Below, one piece after another: positions 31,583-38,795 of a DNA stretch of 64,000 nucleotides. The notes beneath the pieces were generated by a model that was given only the letters and a program-made list of their open reading frames with translations, did not search any database and was not told the DNA's origin. Origin of the DNA: JACCXE01 sp963718605 (GTDB lineage: Bacteria; Actinomycetota; Acidimicrobiia; Acidimicrobiales; JACCXE01). The stretch spans positions 1,984,001-2,048,000 of the forward strand of contig OY970363.1 of assembly GCA_963718605.1 (NCBI GenBank). The letters run 5' to 3'. Positions within the stretch are counted from its first letter, which is position 1. Every line of letters starts with the position of its first letter. The translations under genes were made by a program, and so were the position numbers.

Positions 31583-31667
31583 CGGAGGCGGTGGGATTTG
31601 AACCCACGATCCCGTCAAGGATTACGGAGTTACAGTCCGTCGCATTCGGCCGCTCTGCCACGCCTCC
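31583..31667 (-). tRNA. tRNA, anticodon GTA (Tyr), with Ser-like features
   Basis: 85 bases, class II with long variable arm. Acceptor GGAGGCG/CGCCTCC, anticodon stem ACGGA/TCCGT around loop CTGTAAC (anticodon GTA), T arm GTGGG-TTCAAAT-CCCAC. The discriminator base is G and the 5' part (TGGCAGAGCGGCCGAATGCG) resembles tRNA-Ser, whereas bacterial tRNA-Tyr normally has A at that position. No CCA is encoded. Decoding of Tyr codons is read from the anticodon; the amino acid charged is less certain. Confidence 0.82.
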
Positions 31668-31744
31668 CGTCACAAAGACGACTATATCAGGTGGTAGGAC
31701 GTTTGTCTAGTCCCCCTAAACATTTATCCTAAGATTAAACGTAG

Positions 31745-31867
31745 AATGTTTCGGCAGAAACTAAGGAATCCGAGGACGCGGCCGACGAGTTAGTCATTAC
31801 ACTGGACAACACAGCGGACAAAGTAACGCTCAAAATCAAGAATCCGCTGGTAGGAGCGCCCAAATGA
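31745..31867 (+). pseudogene. Short open frame without start codon (possible remnant)
   Basis: Forty codons open from just after a TAG at 31742 to the TGA at 31865: NVSAETKESEDAADELVITL, then DNTADKVTLKIKNPLVGAPK. The peptide looks protein-like and the codons are more A/T-rich than neighbours, but no ATG, GTG or TTG is available in frame. It could be a decayed gene, for example a former partner of the Fic gene 14 bases downstream. It contains an exact parS-like palindrome. Confidence 0.3.
31748..31761. promoter_or_regulatory. parS-like palindrome upstream of Fic gene
   Basis: GTTTCGGCAGAAAC, matches GTTTC-N4-GAAAC in an A/T-rich intergenic stretch between tRNA and Fic gene. On the plus strand it again reads V-S-A-E-T. 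Confidence 0.45.
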
Positions 31868-31880
31868 CCGGACAAGTTGG

Positions 31881-33089
31881 GTGACCGAAGCCGCGCCACT
31901 GGACGGTTTCAAGCACCTTCGCTTCAATCTCGAACTCGAAACACACGACGCCTCGCCGCATTACTGGATGTTGCTCGGCGAGGCCCGCTCGAAGTGCGAC
32001 CACATCAAATACGTACCGCTCGGTCCCGAGGCGGCGAAACAGCTCAACCTCGTGTACTTCGCCAAGGGCGTCAATGCGACTACCGCGATCGAAGGCAACA
32101 CGTTGTCTGCGGAGGACGTGCAACGTCGGATTGAAGGCGAGCTAGATCTGCCAGCGTCGAAGGCGTATCTCGGCGTCGAGATCGACAACATGATCACGGC
32201 CTACAACTCGATCATCAACGCCGTAATCGCGGTCCAGCCGCTGCCGCCGATTACCACCGAGACGCTGTGCGCCTTGAACAAGCAGATCCTCAGTGAACTC
32301 GACCTCGAGGAAAACGTCGTCCCGGGTGAGTTGCGAAAACACTCAGTTGCGGTGGGGCCATATCTCGCGCCGCCCTGGGAACACGTTCCTGCTCTGCTCG
32401 ATCAGCTCTGTGAGTGGCTCGACAACATCCACGCGGCCGACGAAGCCGATCGAATCCCGTACGCGTTCATGAAGGCCGCGGCCGCGCACGTTTACATCGA
32501 GTGGATTCACCCGTTCGGTGACGGCAACGGCCGGCTTGGGCGTCTGGTCGAGTTCCTGATTCTCGTGAGCTGTGGCGTGCCACTGCCCGCCGCGCACGTT
32601 CTGACCTCGCACTACAACGACACCCGCACCGAGTACTACCGGCAACTTCGGCTCGCAGCCAAGACAGGTGACAACGGCGACCTTCGGGGCTTCTTCCGAT
32701 ACGCCGCCCAAGGTTTCGTGGACGGCCTGACATCGGCCATCAAGATGCTGCACACCCAGCAGGAGCAGCTCATGTGGCGCGCGCTTGTCGACAGAGAGTT
32801 CGCTGACCTCCACACCCACGCGGCGCATCGCGCCCGTGACCTCGCGCTCGCGCTTGTCGACCACGACGACTGGATCCCACGAAACCGGCTGCGCACCCTC
32901 ACGCCCGGCCTGGCTGCCGCTTACGCGGGCACGACCATGAAAACGCTGAGCCGAGACATAACGCGCCTTGCTCAAATGGAGTTCGTCCACTCGATCGACA
33001 ACCGATGGGTGCGACCCAACCTGTTGCTCGTGCGAGGCCTCCGGCCGCACGTCCTCACGGACCCGGAGGACGACACAGAGCCGTTCTAA
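31881..33089 (+). CDS. Fic-domain protein (probable AMP transferase)
   Basis: 402 residues from GTG 31881. The Fic motif HPFGDGNGRLGRL (H210) is complete, so nucleotidyl transfer (usually AMP from ATP to a target protein) is expected. An inhibitory-helix motif T67-x3-E71-G72 (TTAIEGN) lies N-terminal to the core, placing it in the class where the same protein carries its own inhibitor. The C-terminal 120 residues contain a winged-helix-like part (WIPRNRLRTLTPGLAAAYAG). In a prophage it may act in defence, toxicity or host takeover; target unknown. Confidence 0.88.
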   Translation: MTEAAPLDGFKHLRFNLELETHDASPHYWMLLGEARSKCDHIKYVPLGPEAAKQLNLVYFAKGVNATTAIEGNTLSAEDVQRRIEGELDLPASKAYLGVEIDNMITAYNSIINAVIAVQPLPPITTETLCALNKQILSELDLEENVVPGELRKHSVAVGPYLAPPWEHVPALLDQLCEWLDNIHAADEADRIPYAFMKAAAAHVYIEWIHPFGDGNGRLGRLVEFLILVSCGVPLPAAHVLTSHYNDTRTEYYRQLRLAAKTGDNGDLRGFFRYAAQGFVDGLTSAIKMLHTQQEQLMWRALVDREFADLHTHAAHRARDLALALVDHDDWIPRNRLRTLTPGLAAAYAGTTMKTLSRDITRLAQMEFVHSIDNRWVRPNLLLVRGLRPHVLTDPEDDTEPF

Positions 33090-33092
33090 AGG

Positions 33093-34493
33093 TCAGCGGC
33101 GCCAGCGGATGTCGACCCGATCCGGGTCGAATCGGTTGCGGCCGCGCACGCCGGCGGTGATCGTGATGGTCTCAATGACGGCGCGCACGATGGCCTGTTT
33201 CTGCCCGATCGTCATCGGCCCCCACGCCTTGCGGAGGGCGCCGGGCTTGCCGACGAACGGCCGGATCGCGGCGTCGTGCACGACGTCGCCCGCTGACGCG
33301 TTGCTGGCCTCGGTGAGGCGGGCTTGAACACGATTGCGGGCGATCTGCCATTCACCCATCGAGATCACCCGGTCCGCGTAGGCCGCGGCCAGCTCGCCGA
33401 GCTGCGCCTCGGCGTCACGGATCGTGCGCTCCGTCGTCGCCGTCGACCGCTTGCTGGTTTGCGACGGCAACTTGGCCTTGTCGAAGGCCTGCAACACGAG
33501 TTCCTCGACGAGCGCCTCGAGCGGCTCGCGTCGAATGCTGACCGCGCCGCAACCGTTCGGTGGACGCGCACACTTCGCGACGGCCGTCCCGCGTGAATGC
33601 GAACTCGCGTGCATGCGGCCACCGCACGCGCATCGACACAGCCCCGACAGCAGGTACGTCGTCCGGGCGCGTTGACCGCTGGAGATCTTCGCGGCAGTGA
33701 GCGCGGCGACCGCCCGCGCGTTGCGGGTCTGCGCCGGCGTCACGATGGCGGGCCACGTGCCGGCGGCGATGATCTCACCCAGGTGCTCGCGCTGGCCAGA
33801 AGTGACACCGCCGCACAAGATGCCGAGCACCGTGTTCGTACGCCACTGGCCACCGTTCACCGTGGCCACGTCGCGGGCGCGCAGGTCGGCGGCGATCGAC
33901 GTGGCCGACTGACCGGCCAAGAACCGCTCCATCATCGACACGATCTCGGCGGCCTCGACGTCGACGACCTCGAGGGTCGTGCGGCCGTCGTCACCGACCA
34001 CCTTGGCGTAGCCGTACGGGCGGGTGCCGCCGCCCACCCACGCACCGGCCTGCGCCAGCTCGAGCGTCTTACGACGAATGCGGCGCGACTTGTCCTCGGA
34101 CTCTTTGCGCGCGACCGACCCGACGATGCGCGCCGTGAGCCGGCCGTCCGGTGTGGCGAGGTCGTAGTTGCCGGCGGTCACCGTCGACACGGCGCAGCCG
34201 GACGCCTCGATTACGTCGATGAAGTCCTCGAGTTCGCGCGGCGACCGATGCAGGCGGTCCGGGTGCCACACCACGACACGCTCGACGGCGCCGACGCGAA
34301 TGTCGTCGAGGAGACGCTGATAGGAGGGCCGCCGCTTGCCCGAATAGGCCGACACGTCGTTGTCCTCGTACACCACGACCGGAGACCAGCCCTGCGCCTT
34401 ACACAGCGCCTCGCAGTCGGCGCGCTGACGCTTCACCGCCGAGCGCGAGAGCCCGACGTCTTGGGAAAGACGGACGTAAATGGCGACAGTCAC
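33093..34493 (-). CDS. Large serine integrase
   Basis: 466 residues from GTG 34493, overlapping the upstream stop (GTGA). Resolvase domain: VAIYVRLSQD with catalytic S10, VVVWHPDRLHRSPRELEDFI, TPDGRLTARIVGSVARKESE. Recombinase domain follows, then a zinc ribbon (CRCACGGRMH, KCARPPNGCG) interrupted by a coiled coil (ERTIRDAEAQLGELAAAYAD), as in phiC31-type integrases. It integrates the phage by attP x attB recombination, usually not into tRNA genes. Convergent with the Fic gene. Confidence 0.95.
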   Translation of the reverse strand: MTVAIYVRLSQDVGLSRSAVKRQRADCEALCKAQGWSPVVVYEDNDVSAYSGKRRPSYQRLLDDIRVGAVERVVVWHPDRLHRSPRELEDFIDVIEASGCAVSTVTAGNYDLATPDGRLTARIVGSVARKESEDKSRRIRRKTLELAQAGAWVGGGTRPYGYAKVVGDDGRTTLEVVDVEAAEIVSMMERFLAGQSATSIAADLRARDVATVNGGQWRTNTVLGILCGGVTSGQREHLGEIIAAGTWPAIVTPAQTRNARAVAALTAAKISSGQRARTTYLLSGLCRCACGGRMHASSHSRGTAVAKCARPPNGCGAVSIRREPLEALVEELVLQAFDKAKLPSQTSKRSTATTERTIRDAEAQLGELAAAYADRVISMGEWQIARNRVQARLTEASNASAGDVVHDAAIRPFVGKPGALRKAWGPMTIGQKQAIVRAVIETITITAGVRGRNRFDPDRVDIRWRR

Positions 34494-34774
34494 TGTGGGC
34501 GTGAATAGTGCCACGTCGGGAATGAGAGGTGATCCACTCCCATCCACTTCGTGATCCGTCCGGCGTCGCGCAACCGGGGTACGCACTCGCGTGCGGCTTC
34601 GTCGCCGACCATGCGGACGTAGTCGGCGACGGTGATCAACAACGGGCCGGCGTCGAGGTCTCCCGGTTGCGTACGGGCGTCGACCTCGAGCGTGGGTCGA
34701 CAGGGATTGCGCAGGTCGATGGGGTGACAGTGGTACACGACACCCTCGAACACCGACAACGCGACGATCCTCAT
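34490..34774 (-). CDS. Small protein coupled to integrase, 94 aa
   Basis: ATG 34774 (MRIVALSVFEGVVYHCHPID); TGA overlaps the integrase GTG. Alpha/beta, with VADYVRMVGDEAARECVPRL and an ending rich in aromatic residues (MGVDHLSFPTWHYSRPQ). Coupling suggests a role with the integrase or at the end of the element, but no family is recognised. It is probably the last phage gene. Confidence 0.5.
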   Translation of the reverse strand: MRIVALSVFEGVVYHCHPIDLRNPCRPTLEVDARTQPGDLDAGPLLITVADYVRMVGDEAARECVPRLRDAGRITKWMGVDHLSFPTWHYSRPQ

Positions 34775-34788
34775 ACGCTTCCATTCTG

Positions 34789-35097
34789 ATGCGCGTCGCC
34801 CTGGTGCCGGACTTGATGGATAGATCTCGCCTGAACGGGATCGCGGATCTGCTCGTCGTGAACTCGGCGGCCGCGCTCGAAGCGGTCGCCGGCCTGGGCG
34901 CAGGCGACGTGGTCGCGGTCGATCTGTCCCGCGAAGGCGCGCTGGAAGTTGCGGGACGAATCGCGGCGGCCGGCGCGACCGTGTTCGGGTTCGCGTCCCA
35001 CGTCGACAGCGACACGTTGCGCACGGCCAACGCACTGGGCGTGAAGGCGATGGCGCGTTCGGCGTTCTTTGGTCGAGCCCACGAATTGTTCAATTAG
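34789..35097 (+). CDS. Small alpha/beta protein, 102 aa, first chromosomal gene
   Basis: MRVALVPDLMDRSRLNGIAD, then strands and helices (GAGDVVAVDLSREGALEVAG, GATVFGFASHVDSDTLRTAN) resembling a response-regulator-like Rossmann fold without a clear phospho-acceptor site. Divergent from the integrase-linked gene with only 14 bases between starts. Function unknown. Confidence 0.55.
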   Translation: MRVALVPDLMDRSRLNGIADLLVVNSAAALEAVAGLGAGDVVAVDLSREGALEVAGRIAAAGATVFGFASHVDSDTLRTANALGVKAMARSAFFGRAHELFN

Positions 35098-35106
35098 CTT
35101 CGGGGC

Positions 35107-35781
35107 GTGCCGAGCGAACACGAGCTGCTGCGCTGGAGTGAAGCCCTCAGCGCGATCGCCCGCACCGGGCTCGGCTTTACGGCGTCGCTGTACGAACAGG
35201 AACGGTTCCAAGAGGTACTGAACGTCGCGGCGGATATGCGCGCCGCGGTCGACGAGGGCTTCAGTGCGAGCGAGTGGGCCGGCGAGTGGATGAAGAGCAT
35301 CGGCCAAGGCGTGCCTGGATACGTCACGCCGAAGCTCGCGGTCGGGTGCGTGGTCGGCAACGACAAGGGCGAAATCCTGCTCGTGCAGCGATCCGACTCG
35401 GGTGTCTGGCTGTACCCGACTGGGTGGGCCGACGTCGGGTATTCGCCCGCCGAAGTCGTCGTCAAAGAAGTGCACGAAGAGACCGGCGTCGAGGTCGAAC
35501 CGGTGCGCATCATCGCGGTGATCGACGGCGTGCGAAACCAGTTCACGCGTGTCCCCCTTTACTCAATCGTGTTCCACTGCCGCACAATCGGCGGCGACCT
35601 CAAGCCACACCCACTTGAGTGCCGCGACGTCGGTTGGTTCGCGCGCGACGCGCTGCCCCAGCCATTGGTTGGTTACGACCGGTGGGGGCCGACCGCGTTC
35701 GACGCCATCGACGGCAAGCCGGTTGACGTCACCTTCGACCCGCCGCGTACGCCCGTGTGGCGCGGCGGGGATATGGAGTAG
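35107..35781 (+). CDS. NUDIX hydrolase with N-terminal helical domain
   Basis: 224 residues from GTG 35107, preceded by TAGCTT and 6 bases (leaderless pattern). The Nudix box is GYSPAEVVVKEVHEETGV, with Lys in place of the usual Arg; metal-binding Glu residues are kept. The N-terminal 60 residues (LLRWSEALSAIARTGLGFTA) match the helical domain found in ADP-ribose pyrophosphatase-like NUDIX proteins. Likely hydrolyses a nucleoside-diphosphate derivative; substrate not determinable. Confidence 0.85.
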   Translation: MPSEHELLRWSEALSAIARTGLGFTASLYEQERFQEVLNVAADMRAAVDEGFSASEWAGEWMKSIGQGVPGYVTPKLAVGCVVGNDKGEILLVQRSDSGVWLYPTGWADVGYSPAEVVVKEVHEETGVEVEPVRIIAVIDGVRNQFTRVPLYSIVFHCRTIGGDLKPHPLECRDVGWFARDALPQPLVGYDRWGPTAFDAIDGKPVDVTFDPPRTPVWRGGDME

Positions 35782-35784
35782 CCG

Positions 35785-36246
35785 TTACCGGTCGACCTCT
35801 TCGAGCACGAAGCTCGTCTGGGTCGAACGCACTTCGGGCATCGATTGCAGTTTCTCGAGCACAACGTCGCGCAACGTTTCCATGTCGGCGGCGCGCACGA
35901 GCATCATCAGGTCGAAGGTGCCAGTGGTGAGCGCGACGTATTCCACGCCGGGCAGCAGCATCAGGCGCTTGGCGATCGTGCGCCACGCGTGCTGATCGAT
36001 GTCGATGAACACAAACGCCGTGATCGAGTGCCCGAGGGCGCGGTGGTCGACGTCGACAGTGAAACGGCGGATGGCCCCGCTCGTCTTCAACCGGCTAAGG
36101 CGCTGGTACGCGTTCGCCCTTGAGATGTTGGCGCCCTCGGCTAGGTCACTGACCGACCGGCGGGAGTCCTGGCGCAACAACGAAACCAACCGTTTGTCCA
36201 CATCGTCGAGCAATGCCACCGGCGTTTGAGACGTTTTGGCAGGCAT
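35785..36246 (-). CDS. Lrp/AsnC-family transcriptional regulator
   Basis: 153 residues. N-terminal HTH (LVSLLRQDSRRSVSDLAEGA, NISRANAYQRLSRLKTSGAI) and a C-terminal RAM domain with TAFVFIDIDQHAW and LTTGTFDLMMLVRAADMETL. Divergent from the phenylalanine-degradation operon, which it probably controls in response to an aromatic amino acid. Its own promoter is leaderless: TAATCT, 7 bases, ATG. Confidence 0.9.
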   Translation of the reverse strand: MPAKTSQTPVALLDDVDKRLVSLLRQDSRRSVSDLAEGANISRANAYQRLSRLKTSGAIRRFTVDVDHRALGHSITAFVFIDIDQHAWRTIAKRLMLLPGVEYVALTTGTFDLMMLVRAADMETLRDVVLEKLQSMPEVRSTQTSFVLEEVDR

Positions 36247-36325
36247 CGACGTCAGATTACCGAGATTGTCTGCGATTGGCCGTCACACCTGGAGGAATAC
36301 CGCATTCGGGCGCATTATGTAAGAC
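36247..36325. promoter_or_regulatory. Divergent promoter region, Lrp-type regulator / phenylalanine operon
   Basis: On the minus strand TAATCT (36259-36254) and 7 bases precede ATG 36246. On the plus strand CATTAT and 7 bases precede GTG 36326. CGCATT occurs at 36301 and again at 36311, 10 bp apart, a candidate binding repeat for the Lrp-type protein. Confidence 0.55.
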
Positions 36326-37201
36326 GTGGGAACGATGCGACTGGTGGACAAAGGTGTCAACCCGCTCGCCTACGGCGGCGAGCTGAGCTCGGACCATCCC
36401 GGTTTTACCGACGATGCGTACCGCGCTCGGCGCGCCGCGCTATCCGACGTCGCCCGTCTGTACACGCGCGGCGCCGCGGTGCCCGCGGCGCAGTACGTGG
36501 ACGAAGAACACGAGTTGTGGAAGACCTGTTCCGTCGAGTTGACCGAACGCCACGAGCGGTTGGCCTGCGACGACTACCAGACCGCATCGATGCGGCTGCG
36601 ACTGCCCGACGATCACGTGCCGCAACTGACCGAGGTCAGCGCCCTGCTCGAACCGCTGACCGGTTTCAAGTACGAGCCGGTGCCCGGCCTGGTGTCGCCC
36701 TGGAACTTCTACGGCGCGTTGCGCGACGGCTACTTCATGTCAACGCAGTACATCCGTCACCACTCGCGGCCCTATTACACGCCTGAGCCTGACGTGATCC
36801 ACGAGGTGATCGGCCACGCGAACCAACTGGCGAGCCCCGGGTTCGCCGCGTTGTACCGGAAGGTTGGCGACGCGGTGCAACGAGTGCGGAGCGACCAGGC
36901 GGTGGAATTCCTGTCCCGCGTGTTCTGGTTCACCGTCGAGTTCGGCGTGGTGCACGAGGCCGGCGAAGTGAAGGCATACGGCGCGGGCATCCTGTCCTCC
37001 TTCGGCGAACTCGACGCGTTCCGGCACGCCGACATCCGGCCGTTTGACGTAGCCGCGATGGGCCAGCAGTCCTATGACATCACGCGCTACCAACCCGTGT
37101 TGTTCGCCGCGGACTCGATGGACGCGCTGTTCGGCGAAATGACCACCTTCCTCGACAACTACGACGACGACAGCTACGCCCGATATGCGGAGGCCTCATG
37201 A
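36326..37201 (+). CDS. phhA: Phenylalanine 4-monooxygenase
   Basis: 291 residues from GTG 36326 (ATG 36335 also possible). Converts phenylalanine to tyrosine with tetrahydropterin and O2. Iron ligands: H159 and H164 in PDVIHEVIGHA, and the Glu of FTVEFGVVHE. The segment GLVSPWNFYGALRDGYFMST is typical of the bacterial monomeric enzyme. It starts the Phe/Tyr degradation operon and its stop overlaps the HPPD start (ATGA). Confidence 0.93.
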   Translation: MGTMRLVDKGVNPLAYGGELSSDHPGFTDDAYRARRAALSDVARLYTRGAAVPAAQYVDEEHELWKTCSVELTERHERLACDDYQTASMRLRLPDDHVPQLTEVSALLEPLTGFKYEPVPGLVSPWNFYGALRDGYFMSTQYIRHHSRPYYTPEPDVIHEVIGHANQLASPGFAALYRKVGDAVQRVRSDQAVEFLSRVFWFTVEFGVVHEAGEVKAYGAGILSSFGELDAFRHADIRPFDVAAMGQQSYDITRYQPVLFAADSMDALFGEMTTFLDNYDDDSYARYAEAS

Positions 37202-38319
37202 CAGCAACGTCCACCGCCCAACCCGCCGCCGCCTCGCATCTGCGCGGTTGGGACTGCATCGAGTTCTGGGTCGGCAACGCCCGCGCGATGAGCGGGTTCT
37301 TGATTAGTGGCTTCGGCTTTACGTGCACCGCGTACGCGGGACCGGAAACGGGGCAGCGGGACAAGGCGAGCTACGTGCTCGAGCAGGGCGACATCCGGTT
37401 CGTCGTATCCGGAGCGCTCGACGCCGAGTCGCCGATCGCGCAACACGTACGCGCGCACGGCGACGGCGTGCACGACCTCGCGTGGCTCGTGGACGACGTC
37501 GACGGCGCGTTCGACGCCGCAGTCGAGCGCGGCGCGCCCGTGGTGCGCGCGCCGTGGGATGAACACGACGAGCTCGGGACGCTGCGGCTCGCGCAAATAG
37601 GCACGTACGGCGAGACCGTGCATACCTTCGTCGATCGTGCCCGCTACGCCGGTGGCCGGCTCGAGCCCGGATACGGCAACGAGAATCTCCCGCCGACTCC
37701 CGAGGGTCCGAGCGTCGGGCTTGCCGCGATCGATCACGTTGTCGGCAACGTCGAACAAGGGCGCCTGGGGGACTGGGTGCACTTCTACGCCGACGTGATG
37801 GGCTTCGCCCCGCTCGTGCACTTCTCCGACGATCAGATCTCGACCGAGTACTCGGCGCTCATGTCGACCGTCGTGTGGGACGGCACCAAGATCGTGATGC
37901 CGCTCAACGAACCGGCCGACGGTCGCAAGAAGAGCCAAATCCAGGAGTACCTCGAGACCTACGACGGCCCCGGTGTGCAACACATCGCGTTGCGGACCGA
38001 CGACATCATCGCCACGGTCGACGCACTGCGCCGGCGCGGCGTGCGCTTCATGCGCGTGCCCGACACCTATTACGCCGATGCGCGCGAACGGCTGGCCGAT
38101 GTCGACCTGCCGTGGGACGCATTGCAACGCCTGAACATCCTGGCTGACCGCGACCAGGACGGGTACCTGTTGCAGATCTTCACCGAGACGGTCACCGACC
38201 GGCCCACCGTGTTCTTCGAAATCATCGAACGCCGCGGCGCACGCGGCTTCGGCGAAGGCAACTTCAAAGCGCTGTTCGAAGCGATCGAACGCGACCAAGA
38301 CCGCCGCGGCAACCTGTGA
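37198..38319 (+). CDS. hpd: 4-hydroxyphenylpyruvate dioxygenase
   Basis: 373 residues. Converts 4-hydroxyphenylpyruvate to homogentisate. Two vicinal-oxygen-chelate domains; Fe(II) ligands are the His of AAIDHVVGNVE, the His of GVQHIALRTDD and the Glu of VFFEIIERRGARGFG. The C-terminal GEGNFKALFEAIERDQ is diagnostic of HPPD. Overlaps both neighbours by four bases. No aminotransferase for tyrosine is in the operon. Confidence 0.96.
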   Translation: MTATSTAQPAAASHLRGWDCIEFWVGNARAMSGFLISGFGFTCTAYAGPETGQRDKASYVLEQGDIRFVVSGALDAESPIAQHVRAHGDGVHDLAWLVDDVDGAFDAAVERGAPVVRAPWDEHDELGTLRLAQIGTYGETVHTFVDRARYAGGRLEPGYGNENLPPTPEGPSVGLAAIDHVVGNVEQGRLGDWVHFYADVMGFAPLVHFSDDQISTEYSALMSTVVWDGTKIVMPLNEPADGRKKSQIQEYLETYDGPGVQHIALRTDDIIATVDALRRRGVRFMRVPDTYYADARERLADVDLPWDALQRLNILADRDQDGYLLQIFTETVTDRPTVFFEIIERRGARGFGEGNFKALFEAIERDQDRRGNL

Positions 38320-38795
38320 ACGATCGCGCGACGAGCTGGCTTGATCGACTCGCGGCGGTTGAGGCGCGGCTCGTCGGCCTGGCGGCACAACACCTGCAGG
38401 GTCTCACCGCGCCCGACGAGGCAACGGGTGAGAAATGGGAAGCGGGTCAAGCGTGGGCGCACCTCGCCGAGTTTGGCGACTACTGGCTCGACGAACTCGA
38501 CCGCGTGCTGAAGGCCGACCGCTGGCCCACGCCGTTTGGCCGCGTGAAGAGCGACCCGGTGCGGGTGGCTGCGATCGAAGCTGGGCGACACGCTCCAGTG
38601 ACTGATCACGTGGAGGCTGTGCGCGGGTCGATCGCACGCTTACGCGACAGATTGCAATCGATGAGCGACGACGATTGGACGCGGGTCGGGCTGCATCAGA
38701 CTCTTGGCGAGATGGATATCGATGCGCAGCTGCAGCATTTCCACGTCGGCCACTACGAAGAGCATGCGGATCAGTTGGAGTCGCTGGCGTCGTGA
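38316..38795 (+). CDS. DinB-superfamily protein, candidate maleylacetoacetate isomerase
   Basis: 159 residues from GTG 38316. A four-helix DinB/MDMPI fold is predicted; the metal triad can be placed at H49 (AWAHLAEFGDYW), H146 and H150 (FHVGHYEEHADQL). It is coupled by GTGA overlaps to HPPD before it and fumarylacetoacetase after it. The only step between homogentisate dioxygenase and fumarylacetoacetase is isomerisation of maleylacetoacetate, and no GST-type MaiA is encoded. The mycothiol-dependent maleylpyruvate isomerase of actinobacteria is a DinB-fold enzyme, so an analogous function is inferred. A generic DinB thiol transferase is the alternative. Confidence 0.65.
   Translation: MNDRATSWLDRLAAVEARLVGLAAQHLQGLTAPDEATGEKWEAGQAWAHLAEFGDYWLDELDRVLKADRWPTPFGRVKSDPVRVAAIEAGRHAPVTDHVEAVRGSIARLRDRLQSMSDDDWTRVGLHQTLGEMDIDAQLQHFHVGHYEEHADQLESLAS

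Noticed and set aside
31583..31667. tRNA as the phage attachment site
   Set aside because: The integrase is a serine type, which rarely uses tRNA genes, and the repeated 18-mer covers the anticodon/variable region rather than the tRNA 3' end.
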